Assembly (NCBI RefSeq): GCF_910592395.1
Contig: NC_088309.1
Location: 18,666,599-18,730,598 of the forward strand
Source: Lineus longissimus
Taxonomy: Eukaryota; Nemertea; Pilidiophora; Heteronemertea; Lineidae
Direction: 5' to 3'
Length of the DNA: 64,000 bases
Both the position numbers and the translations under genes were made by a program. Within the stretch, counting starts at the first letter, position 1; every line of letters begins with the position of its first letter. The notes under the pieces are model-generated. The model was not told the DNA's origin. It searched no databases and saw nothing but the letters and a program-made list of their open reading frames with translations. Of the stretch, positions 9,770 to 20,181 are shown piece after piece.

Positions 9770-12700
9770 CTGGAATTGAAGGGTGGCTAGATATTGAATA
9801 TCGTATTACACAGTACGGTATGTATTCGTTCAAATACAAGAAGATTTTGATTTAGAAAAGTGTTTTCCGGAGCAACTGGTAAGCAGATAGATCTATCCCT
9901 TTGTAGAGTATATTCATTTCTCAAAGTGGTATTTCTTTCCATCTGAACTACCACCGCTGCTGCAATGATTTATCAAACTACAGGGTGTATCAGAAAAAAT
10001 TAGACTGTCGAAAAAATCATCATAAAATTAACATAGGGAGGAGTTTCGAAAAACTGGCTACACCCCTTTGTAGAGGGTGTGATTTTGCATCGAATTATAC
10101 CAGTGTCATCGTTAACACTTTACGTTACAATGAGCATGGACAATTTGAATTTTGAAAAATTAAAGTCCTTTGCGCACGGGAATGTGAGGGTTAAAATTGG
10201 ATGTGTCAAAGTGAATGAAAAGTTTAGATGGAGTTTTACTCGCGTGCCAAAGCGTTTTTGAAATAATTAACCCTTTCACCCTCTAATCCTGAAACAAAAC
10301 TATCTCATTTCTGAGTGTAGATCTTCATCACGGAGTCAAGAAACTTAAACTGTTTTACATGTACTGACTGTTAGGTTTACATGAATGTAAGGGTACACCG
10401 TCATTGTTCGGCTGAGGAAGATCACTTAAAAGAAAAAATAACCAAATTGTACAGTAGCCCATTGGCATTTTTAACAAAGCATTCACAATGTACATGTACA
10501 TGTAAATGTACAATGAATTAAACTGTCAAATCACACAATTCTCCTTACAAAGTTCTCGTACTTTCTGGAATTTCCTGTCATGGTGCAATGGGACAATCAA
10601 AAGTTCCTTAGTCCTCCACGTGGGCACCGTTTCTTTGAACGCAGATTTGTGCCCTTTGCAACATGTGCCCAACAGCACGCCTTATCACCGCTCCGTCTTC
10701 CCTTAAGATCTCAACTTCGGCTGTGATCCTTCTCTCAAGATCATCCAGGTTGGCAGGGGGTGTGACATAAACCTTTGATTTAAGGTGGCCCCACAGGAAG
10801 TAGTCGAGTGGTGTAAGGTCGGGAGACCGCGGAGGCCATTCCACTGGTCTGTTCAACGCAACAACTCTGTCTCCGAACAGTTCTGTCAGCCGCTCGGTAA
10901 CAACCCTCCGTCTGTGGGGTGGCGCGCCATCCTGCGCCCACCAAGCGCGCCGGAATTCGATGGCATCACTTCCTTGTGGCCTAAACCTGTGCATTCTGTT
11001 GATAGCGGGAACCACACGTTCATTGATCATTTGGAGGTAGTTCTCGCCATTCAGGTTTTGGCGAAAGAAGAGAGGTCCGACGATGGCTCTGTTGCCGACT
11101 AAGCCAATCCAGACCGTTACCTTGTGCCGGGCGTCATTGCGCTCGTATGCAAAATCAAGTGGTTGCTCTCCCCTCGGGCGATATTCCCTTACGTTATGGC
11201 TGTTCACAAAAGCATTCATGGCGAAGCCAGACTCATCTCCGATGATAAAGTCATCGAGGAAACGTTGCCGCTGTCCAAGCAACCACTGGCAGAATCGTAG
11301 GCGACGTGCCAAATCGCCGGGAAGAAGTTGATGCCTCTTAATCATTTGGAACGGGTGGAATCGCAGGTCAAGGCGCGTGATACGATTGAGTGTGGTTGAC
11401 GACATGCCAAGACCGTTCCTTCTGCAGCTGATGGTCTCCTCTCTCTCTTGTCCGACATGGTGTTCGTCGAGGAGGGTCCTCACTGCTTCAATGTTGGCTG
11501 GAGTACGTGCCGTCCTTCGTCGGCCCGACCTCTCTTTGTTGAGATTGTGGCTGGTTCCAGAAGTACGGTACTTATTGACGTTATTGAAGACAGTGGCACG
11601 ACTTGGAACTCTCACATTTGGAAATTGACGTTGGAACTGCTCAAGAACAGTAGGGACACTTTTGGTTTGGAGATATTCAGTAACCAGAAAAGACCTCTGA
11701 TGAGGGGTGTACTGTGGCCTGACCATTTTGCATCCATACCACAGGACACAAGCCAAACAGTGAGGACAAAATGCACAGATGCTCACAGATTTATGGCCAG
11801 GAATTACGTTAGGCCTATTATCTAACCAACATAAGGTAGCTATTTGAAGAAAATATGAAATTGACAAGATAGGACTTATGGTAATTATGGTCACAACCAC
11901 TTCATGCCATTGTGTTAACCCCTTGATGAAGATCTACACTCAGAAATGAGATAGTTTTGTTTCAGGATTAAAGGGTTAATTATTTCAAAAACGCTTTGGC
12001 ATGCGAGTAAAACTCCATCAAAATTTTTCATTCACTTTAACAGATCCAATTTTAACCCTCACATTCCCGTGCGCAAAGGACTTTAATTTTTCAAAATTCA
12101 AATTGTCCATGCTCATTGGAACGTAAAGTGTTAACGATGACACTGGTATAATACGATGCAGAATCACACCTTCTACAAAGGGGTGTAGCCAGTTTTTCAA
12201 AACTCCTCCCTATGTTCATTTTATGATGATTTTTTCGACAGTCTAATTTTTTCTGATACACCCTGTAGAGCTGGGGAACTGAAACAGTTGACTGCATTGC
12301 CAAGTTGTGTGTGTAGATACTTGCCGTGTGCCTGCATCTATTTCACCATTCGCAAGGAGTAAGGGAATCTTAAATTAGCCTTTTGATCAGCGCAACAATA
12401 AGAGTGAAACCACAATTCTTACAAAGCGAGGGCCCAGTGGTGGACGAAAGCCTTTGCCTGCCGTGCAATACTCCACTAGCGTCATACAACCATCCTACAT
12501 GTACCAACCAACCAAGGATTATATGATGAGAGTGAACGAGTCAAACCTACCAGAATATTACTTGGGCGTAGATCATTCGCTCGGAAGCCTCTCTCTGCAA
12601 GATAGACGCACGCCCCCACGATATCCTTGGCCATTAACATCCGAACCTTCAGGGACTGTTTCATTTGGTGATATAGGCCGTAGAACAGGTTTGACTGGCA

Positions 12701-15700
12701 GAAAGGCAGGGTGACTCTTAAGCAGCCATCGCAATCGCGCTGGAGGTCAAACGAGGTGATGAGATGGTCGTGTTGAATCTGCAGCATCCTGAAATGAATA
12801 AACATGCATGTACATGTATAGGTCAATCGTGTACTAGTAAAGTGGTTGGCAACACTGTTTGGTTGACTTCAGAAGCAGGTGGTCCTGTAATAAATTGTAC
12901 CCTGCAGGAAAGTCAACTTTCCAATGTGTTATTTGCTGCTGGGAGAAGTTTTGCCAATTTCAAGAATCACATTGACATGATGGAAATAAGGAAACTGAAA
13001 AAAAACTCAAAATAAAAATTCAGTGCCGGTATCTTTCCTTTTGGATTGAAAGGCTATGCTCTGTCCAATATTGTCAGCCTGGTACAGGTAGTATTTTGCC
13101 AAGATACTTTACCATTGTTAACGGTGCACGGAAAGGAACGCAACATGTAGTTGGACTCGATACCCACCTTCCACAGTTGAGGAGGACAGCCAACTCCTGG
13201 ACACCCTCTTCGTAACCAACTGCCTCTACCTTCAACTTCTTCTCCACATGCTGCCTTGGAGCTACACCGAACACGTACACCTCATTCCTGTGGCCGGACT
13301 TAATTTCAATCAAACCAGGGAGATAGGAGTTACTCCGCAATATCTCAACCTCGGCAATCAGTACCTTAAGGTTGCATATCTCTTTGGAGAAAAGTGGAAT
13401 AAACTTCTTATATCCGGACTGCTTAAACTTTCTGTTGGAGTGTGCCTTTTCAATGGTTTCAACAATTTGCTGGAAGCGGTTGTGTGATTGTGCAAGCTGT
13501 TCAAACAACTGCTGAGCTACATTCGACCCCAGGGCCTTTTCGTCTATGTGCTTAAGAAAACGACGAACTAGTAACTGTCGCAGTTTCTCTTGGCGTTTTA
13601 AGCCCAACGCTGGATTAAAATGTTGAAGGATCTTGTCTAGAATGGCTCTCAAAGTCAACGATAGGGACTTTTTGCACATATCTTGGCAGAAGTCCACACC
13701 ACCACTTGAAAGCAACTCGAACCTGAAGCAACTTTTTAGCTGAGGGACAAGGTCACCTACGCCAGGTAAACGCTCGCACTCCTCCAGCAATGCGTGGATC
13801 CGGTCGACGATTTTACCCTGGATGAAAGTCCGGATTTCGTGGAAGGCGCTACCGTTGACGATTTCCTCGTATATGACGCTTTGTAACACAGTAGCTAGCC
13901 TGGCCCTTTGCTTCTCACTAGAGGACTCTGCGTCCAGGGTTTCTAGAGATGTCCCAAAGATTCTTCTGTTGACGGTGCTTACTATGGTGTCTTGTCTTTC
14001 TTTGATGCTTTGCTTTAAGGACATGTTCAGCTGCCGGCACTGCTCATCAATGAATTCATGTAGCTCTTCATAAGCACGTTCCTCTTTCCCTCGAACATCT
14101 GTTAACTTTTTTAAAAGACTTTCCCAGATTGGCTGATTGAGGAACTTCACGTAGAGGAAATAGTCAAAGACTCTTGTAGCGAAAGCATAAAGGGATGTAA
14201 GCGCGTTGTTCAAACTCTCGTAGACACATTCATCAAAATTTTTAATCAAAGCGTTGATCAGCTGTAAGAACTCCAGCATGAATTCGTCTTCCATATTATC
14301 ATTCAGCCGTGCTTTTCGGATTTTCTTGCAAGAGACCTTAAAGTACTTGTCATCATGATCACTTCCGTTAAGTTCTGAGTCTACTTTCTTCATGCCAAGA
14401 AGTCGTTCGTATACCTCCTCCCCCTTAGACATACTCCGGAACCGCGCCGCTGGTTGTCCTTCTTCTTCATCCTCCGAGAAGGCATCCCTCTGCTGCGCTG
14501 ATTTGCTTTCTTCGCACTTGTTGCAGACGTAAACGATGTTCATTTTCGGGTACTTAACTGTGATGGTCTCAATGAAGTCTTCATCCTGCAAGAAAACGAT
14601 CAATTAGAAGGTACTTTGAACGATTGAAAGTTTCCGACGATACAGATATTGAAAGATTCTGATCAGACAATTAGCACAGTTACTTCAAAGTGGGACTTAA
14701 GAAGGCAGGAGCTGTCTGGTTCAATCAGAGCAGCTTGAGGTAACTAAAATGTATGCATGCATGAATAGGACCGAGAATGTACTGCGAGATACACTCTTAA
14801 AGATAAAGGTCTTTGAGCATTTGGAAAACCCGTTAAGGGGCTTTCAGTCAACACAGATAAGCACCCCGTAGAGGTTTTTCAAGGAAACTTAAAACCCTTT
14901 GAAGTTTTTCACAAGTTCAAAAACCTGTAGGGGTTTTTAATTTCTCCATTTCTCTGAAAAACCTCTTGGGGGTCAGTGCATATTCGTCTTGGCGGAAAAA
15001 CCCTAGAAGTTTCTAAAAAGTCAAACAAATTATCTTTAAGAGTGCAGTAGGCTGCTGGGTAAAACATAATCTGGCCCCCCTGGCTATCGCTTTTACACGT
15101 ATAGTTTCCCTTCAGAGATGCACTGAGCAACAATTTGTCAAGATCTCGAATTGAAAAAAAGACGAAAGCCATGGCCAACGTCACCTCGGTGAAAGACAAA
15201 GGTGTTATGCACTGACCTCTGACAAGGACGAAACAAGTAGTTGAGGTGCAAATGTTGTGTGTTCTACCAACTGCAGAGGCAAAAGAACTGTGCTGTGCTC
15301 ACCAGTTTGGTCAACGACCTGTTGCCGTCAATTACGTATATGAGGACCTGCAACACACCATCCAGGGACTGTTGAACGACCGCATCCAGTGCCTCATTCT
15401 CATTGGTTCCAGGCGTGTCATAGATCTGGATGCCAAACTCAAGGATGGGATTGTCCAGACCAATTTCGACGGTGCACTCAACAGCCTCAGACTCCCGGGT
15501 CCTACTCTCCAACTGTACGTCCTTCTTGAGTTTCTTTGCGTTGAAATCCACTTTCTCGGTTTTCGGGGTTCCGTCTGCGTTGAACACTTGGTAGTAGTCC
15601 GTTTTGCTGTATTTTAACCTTGTAAGCATCGCGGTACAAGGCGTTTTCTCAACTGGCACACAAGTTCTTTCAAGAATCTCGTTCACTAAAGAAGATTTGC

Positions 15701-16151
15701 CACAGTTAACTTGTCCACTTACTATGATAATCGGGTCCTTATTTACAAACCCCTCCACTGAAACCATTTCTTCTATCATTCTTTCTCTGAGCCATGTTGT
15801 CAATTTATCACCCATGCCTAAAACCTTATACAATTCGTTGACATTGTCAATAGTATTTCTGTAGCTTTTTTCCAACTCTTTGCGAAAGGTACTGTACTTC
15901 TGTAAAGCTTCCTTGAGATTTCTCAACGCATCTCCATGCCTTGCTTTGATTGCACTTCTCTTACGTCGTGAACGAATTTGGCTATCACTTTTTCCAGCGC
16001 CGTCTGCCTCCATTGGTTGTTTTTCTCCCAAGGGATGAAGCGATCCGAAACGGGCAAACCCAGGACTCAAACAACCCGGGCTTGATAGGTCGGAACTATC
16101 ACTCTTCGAGCTGGTAGAAGAGATCTTCCTCGTGGGACTCGCGGGGTCCAT
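9314..16151 (-). CDS. Gene B: complete GTPase-kinase fusion protein, DSTYK-like
   Basis: Four coding exons: 16151-15303, 14585-13168, 12788-12551 and 9769-9314, about 986 aa. The ATG at 16151 is the first in frame after an upstream TGA. Residues 1-65 are Ser/Pro-rich with a basic run (RSRRKR). The GTPase has P-loop GQVNCGKSS (146-154), DTPG (245-248), NKCE (305-308) and a G5-like VSC. A helical middle of about 350 residues follows. The kinase has a poor Gly loop (KSGHRNEVYVFG), a catalytic loop RANDLRPSN (D828, N833; HR of HRD lost), a possible DFG remnant IDLT (D844) and APE (867-869). All junctions are GT-AG with phases 0, 2, 0, as in gene C. A mariner element fills most of intron 3. Known: such GTPase-kinase architecture occurs in DSTYK-like proteins. 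Inferred: cytosolic signalling protein with weak or no kinase activity. Confidence 0.85.
9981..10330. repeat. Left terminal inverted repeat of mariner-type element
   Basis: 350 bp, starting CAGGGTGTATCAG and ending GTAGATCTTCATCA. It pairs with 11924-12265. It contains short open stretches on both strands that mirror those in the other arm; these are repeat sequence, not genes. Confidence 0.9.
10608..11726 (-). CDS. Mariner-type transposase (DD41D)
   Basis: 372 aa from the ATG at 11726-11724; the open frame extends upstream to 11900 but the family-like sequence begins MVRPQYTPHQRSFLV. The N-terminal region to about residue 120 is helix-turn-helix-like DNA-binding sequence. The catalytic domain shows FIIGDESGF (first Asp), WWAQDGAPPH (second Asp) and WPPRSPDLTPLDYFLWG (third Asp). 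I count 41 residues between the second and third Asp, hence DD41D. There are no stops or frameshifts, so it may still be active. It catalyses cut-and-paste transposition at TA sites in the nucleus. Confidence 0.9.
   Translation of the reverse strand: MVRPQYTPHQRSFLVTEYLQTKSVPTVLEQFQRQFPNVRVPSRATVFNNVNKYRTSGTSHNLNKERSGRRRTARTPANIEAVRTLLDEHHVGQEREETISCRRNGLGMSSTTLNRITRLDLRFHPFQMIKRHQLLPGDLARRLRFCQWLLGQRQRFLDDFIIGDESGFAMNAFVNSHNVREYRPRGEQPLDFAYERNDARHKVTVWIGLVGNRAIVGPLFFRQNLNGENYLQMINERVVPAINRMHRFRPQGSDAIEFRRAWWAQDGAPPHRRRVVTERLTELFGDRVVALNRPVEWPPRSPDLTPLDYFLWGHLKSKVYVTPPANLDDLERRITAEVEILREDGAVIRRAVGHMLQRAQICVQRNGAHVED
11924..12265. repeat. Right terminal inverted repeat of mariner-type element
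   Basis: 342 bp, ending CTGATACACCCTG. It is the reverse complement of 9981-10330 with an 8-bp gap near CCCTTTAATCCTG and a few substitutions. Confidence 0.9.
12551..12788 (-). CDS. Gene B exon 3: kinase core with catalytic loop
   Basis: Acceptor TTCATTTCAG, then G completes an Arg codon. 79 codons follow: MLQIQHDHLITSFDL, the beta 4-5 segment LRVTLPF, and GFRANDLRPSNIL, the catalytic loop. It aligns over its length with gene C exon 3. The donor is ATTCTG|GTAGGT, phase 0. Reading on past the donor would give an unrelated tail. Confidence 0.85.
12789..13167 (-). other. Gene B intron 2
   Basis: 379 nt between donor GTGGGT and acceptor TTCATTTCAG, phase 2. It holds no recognisable repeat. Confidence 0.75.
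13168..14585 (-). CDS. Gene B exon 2: G4-G5, helical middle, kinase N-lobe
   Basis: Starts after TTCTTGCAG, with 472 codons plus 2 nt. DEDFIETI leads to VYVCNKCEE (G4) and an acidic SEDEEEG, then KYFKVSCKK (G5-like), LYAFATRVFDYFLYVKFL and a long helical region. Kinase-like sequence begins near LIEIKSGHRNEVYVFG. The usual VAIK strand is unclear (EKKLKV). The donor is AG|GTGGGT at 13167-13162, phase 2. Confidence 0.85.
14792..15044. mobile_element. Short inverted-repeat element (CACTCTTAAA family) in gene B intron 1
   Basis: 253 bp bounded by CACTCTTAAAGATAA and its exact reverse complement TTATCTTTAAGAGTG. The inside is made of repeated variants of AAAAACC and GGTTTTT around CCCGTAGAGGTTTTTC. 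Related copies occur at about 39036-39175 and 55397-55629. It encodes nothing. The target duplication is unclear. Confidence 0.7.
15303..16151 (-). CDS. Gene B exon 1: N-terminal tail and GTPase G1-G3
   Basis: 283 codons. The open frame extends upstream to a GTG at 16211, but the first ATG is at 16151-16149 and an in-frame TGA lies further upstream. The Ser-rich tail with KISSTSSKSDSSDLSSPG could be phosphorylated. The helical ALRNLKEALQKYSTFRKELEKSYRNT comes before the GTPase core (split here only for description). The exon ends AAACTG|GTGAGC, phase 0, donor at 15302-15297. Confidence 0.85.
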
Positions 16152-19100
16152 CGCGATCGTTGGCAACGGATATAGTCCTTCTTTGTAGGCAATCGTACGG
16201 CTCTCCTCCACCGATGTTCTACTCTCTACTCCAATGCTTCATGTGTAGATGTAGGCATGCCCGACAGCAGCGTCTGAAAACGAGATTGTTTTGGAATACT
16301 ATACCAAATCAGCAGGATAATTGCGAAATATGATTATGAATAATTGCAAACAAATGGAAGATGAACACCACGAGTCGGCACAAGCCTATCTAAAATATCC
16401 ATATCAGACATCATTTCAGTTTGATCTCGTTTAATCTTTAATTTAGAATGACACCTGTGCTGGGAAATGAAAACCTGTCTTTATCTGGCAGTTTACGTGA
16501 ATGCCAGTTGCACGGTAATCAGGTCAAGTATTATGATTATCATAATATATATCAAGAGAGGGCCAATGTACCGTGATGACTGTACATCGGTCACTAAAGA
16601 AAATGGCGGCTCGCCAAATATACCCGGCCTACTTTTTAATCATAAGTGATTGTGCCGTATTTGGCAGCATGACATGGATTTGATATAAAACCGATAGGAA
16701 TTTCGGAGTTTATGAGTTTGCTTTATATTTACGGTGGCATGTAAGGAACACATGTATATTTGTATTGTACATTTAAAGGTAATTTATTGATTCTTTTTAA
16801 AAATCATACTTTCTGTTTCTTCAACCGTGTATTTTGGGCTGACAAGAATGGTATTTTGGGCCTTCCCATTATGTGAGGCTAGCTAATCCCAGGCTTTACT
16901 TTGAAAATTACCCTATCTCCATCATGGATATTCCTGATAGTGCTACTGTTATCCTCTGGCATGGCGGGGGAGGGGGAGACTCCACTTTATTTATTCTGAG
17001 AAAGTTAAGAGGGCAGGCAAATCCCCCCCCCCCCCCCCCCACTTGCTCCACAGAAGTCTTATCTAATTGATATAATTGCCAGCTATAGGCCTACGTTAAA
17101 TACCGAGTTTATTCCCTTCGCTTCTCAAAAACTTTAAAATTCTTCGAATGTGCCATATGCCTAATATGCTACTGTATAATTTTTAAAATGACTGGTGACT
17201 GGTTACAGGCGGAATATCCACACTGGATATCTTAGCATCGCCTCGAAACAAGATTTTGGGGGATCAGGAAGGTGAACATTTATGGTCATGGTGGGGCGGG
17301 GTCGCTGGATAGGCCATAATTTTGTTTCTGGATATTTCTAATTTATATACTTGGCACATGCGAAGATGGGTATTACAAAATTATAATGCACAGTCATCCC
17401 AGAGATTTCATATACAGTGCACTCATCACGATATCATTGCCCTGGTGATGATGTACTCATTGGAAATGAGTAGATCAATTCGTGAATGTTAATCTTCTGA
17501 TAGCACAAATGATAACACGAAAAGATGACATATATATTTTGAAGTGTATCAAAACATAATAATGTGCTTGACATGTTGGTAATGTCAGAGCGGTAAAGGT
17601 AAACAATCCTATCAAATTGAGCCCGACCACTCTGATGACGATAACGATATCGACGTGATAATTTCTTTTCTTTTGTAGACATCAAAAAGTCAAGTTGAAT
17701 TTTAACTGATGACATAATAAGGCATTAAAGACATACTTGTATTTGTTCTTGTACTGATTCATTGCGTTTATGACAAGCAACAATGTGGTATGAAAATCCC
17801 AATGAAATCGGTCTCGTTCCCAACCTTATTATCATCATGCCGATCTACCGTCGTTTTGCGTATACATGTATATCCATCCTGAAAGGATGAGACTTCAGGA
17901 CACACTCCTTGTGATGTGAAAGTAGTGTGATGAGGCGGTATATCCTACAAAGTACTTGAATATTATCGCTGCTTTGGAGAATGACTTTAGGATTACTGCC
18001 GGTAAGTCGGCCGCATGCAATATGACACGCGCGCCGCTGGCAGCAGTGCAAATCATGGCGGCGATCGCTACATGCAGGGGCGTAGCTAGCCGGGGCCAAA
18101 GAGGATTGGGCGGGTCAGTATGTAATTGTTGCGGGAAATCTATTCCCAACTCTAGTAGGGTAAATCGATTGGGATTATAGTTCCTCTATCTAAGAGTTCC
18201 CTGCATGCTTCTGTCCCTGTCTACCTGCCGGCTCTCAGTCGGTCCGCACGGCTGGGGAGGGAGAATGTGACACGTTCGTTAGTGCCGAGTGTTGGCCTGA
18301 GGCTCAGGATGCCAAGCTGGTTGCAAATCGGGGTTATATATCATTACAACAGATATAATATAGGCATGCACGTAAAAAGCTTACCTTTTTCTGCTAGGCT
18401 CGCGATCGGTCATGGATTTCTGGTCTGTGTCACGCAACATTCATGAATAAGGGAAGCCAGAAAGAACTCCTGACTTTTCAAAACTTTATCGCCGAAATTG
18501 GGCCAATCAAGTAGGTTGAAATCATACCGTGCATTCATCATAACATCAATAGCCCTGATGGTTGAGACCTACTTCTCATATATAAGTATAGACCTGCCCA
18601 GAATAATCAATGATATTCATCACCATATGACACGATAGGAGTATCAGATTGATTCGGGCTTCACATGACATGGCCTACTATAAATAGAAAAACGCCATAT
18701 ATCCACCACACGAATTGGACAGTTTAAGGTAAAGTAAGTGTCTAAATGTATGTAGTTCTGTCCAAAGTTTTTTGTCCATCTAATCCATTACCCTAAAAAT
18801 CAGCCTGAGGAGTCCGGAGTTCGACTGCGGTCGAAAGGATCATCGCTGTTTCGTATTGTGTATATTTAACGCTGTTGACCCTTTGTACATGTTTGGGCTA
18901 GACTCCCTGGGCAGCCGATCGTGTCATCCTAATTTGGGGTGAGGAACGAGGCCGGTCCACTGCGTCCGGAGTGTAGTTTGGGCACTTCCCAGGAACTACA
19001 TTGTTAGCTCGGTTTATAGGCACCTTGGGTCGAATCGAATGCAAATTTTCGGAGACAAGAAAGAACATTTCTGGTCACACTATTGGAGTATTGCTAATGG

Positions 19101-19505
19101 AACATAACAGCACTGCTCCCTTTGAATTTCCAGGTACGATTCATGAATGTTAAAAAGTCGGCTGAAAAGAACAGCGAGTAATAACTCGAAGGGGTGCCTG
19201 AGGGGGTAAAAACCATGCTCGGGGTCTAACCGACCCGAGAATGAGGCAGTGTTGGACTCAAGTGATAACGAATGAAAGTAGGTTGTGACCTTGGAAAGGA
19301 GAATATAACCCTATGCCTTTTCACTGAAAAGCTAGGCTACCTGAAAGGTCTGAATAGTGCAACCAAATTTTGGGTCCAATAGAATTTTCACCACGAAAAG
19401 CTTCACAACTCTTGTACATGTACTTATAGTATTCATGTGGTACTCTCACCGAGGTTGGCATCTCCTGATCTCGCGTTCCGCATCTCGCGGTTTATAATAA
19501 GCCCA
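16152..19505. other. Intergenic region upstream of gene B
   Basis: No supported gene. Short frames only. The region has a poly-C tract near 17024-17040 and a GC-richer patch at about 18000-18130 with the repeat-like motif GGGGCGTAGCTAGCCGGGG. Gene B's promoter and any 5' untranslated exon should lie here, but I see no clear core promoter. Confidence 0.55.
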
Positions 19506-19509
19506 TGTG

Positions 19510-19713
19510 TGTTACCGAGGTTCTGTAATGAAACGGAGAGAAAAACGTATTTGTTTGGACGTAAATTGGGTTTAAAATCTTAATTTATTCGAAACTTGCG
19601 GACAGCCTACCGCGCATGCGCAAGCAACAGAGCAAACCACGACGTCACCGCGCCATGCTATCCGACATTAACATAAAATTTGTGTCCCCCCAATACTTTG
19701 CCACTACCTCACA
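19510..19713 (-). repeat. 3' LTR of Ty3-type element
   Basis: 204 bp, TGTTACCGAGG to CTACCTCACA on the plus strand, identical to the other LTR. The minus-strand AATAAA is at 19589-19584, and GCGCATGCGC is at 19612-19621. Confidence 0.95.
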
Positions 19714-19723
19714 TTCTCCCCCC
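19714..19723 (-). promoter_or_regulatory. Polypurine tract
   Basis: On the minus strand GGGGGGAGAA lies directly against the 3' LTR, as expected for the plus-strand primer of reverse transcription. Confidence 0.8.
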
Positions 19724-20181
19724 GTTAAAATAATGTCTTCCACGACATTAGTTCACTCCTAGATAATAACTGACCAAGAAAGATTAAATCTAAACATGCA
19801 ACTACACAGGCATTGTACAAAATATGGTTATACCCCAACGGTAAAATTACTCTAAGCAATATACATTACCGAATTACAGTAGAGGATACCTGTACTCCTC
19901 TTTCTGGCGGAAAAGACAAACTAAAGAAATGGCCAATCTCCTCAGCAAATATCTCATAAATCCCGCTTTATTTTGTACAACTTGTCATTCGACATCAGAG
20001 GCGCTTGGTCAATATTCTCCATAAGATCATCATCCTTCATAGTCCAGACACTTGCCATTACAATCTGAAAAATACTAAGTTAAAATTGTTAAGCTGAAAA
20101 ACAAACAGTTTTAAACCATTAACATTCCGTCTCAATAAAATTATTTACACAATTCCTCAGTCTCCTATATTCGTGTTTTCA
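19724..20181 (-). other. Pol to 3' LTR spacer of Ty3-type element
   Basis: Non-coding stretch of about 460 bp between the pol stop and the polypurine tract. No env-like or other frame is seen. Confidence 0.7.

Larger units (their letters stand above)
9981..12265 (-). mobile_element. Tc1/mariner-type transposon, DD41D, with long inverted repeats
   Basis: A complete 2285-bp element inside intron 3 of gene B. Both ends begin CAGGGTGTATCAG and are flanked by TA (9979-9980 and 12266-12267). The inverted repeats are very long: 9981-10330 (350 bp) and 11924-12265 (342 bp), differing by an 8-bp gap and scattered changes. One intact transposase lies between them on the minus strand. Without the element, intron 3 would be about 490 nt, close to the 430 nt of gene C's intron 3. 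The element is in the same orientation as the host gene. Confidence 0.92.

Noticed and set aside
15246-15617. 123-codon plus-strand open frame
   Set aside because: Antisense to the GTPase exon of gene B; it has no motif of its own.
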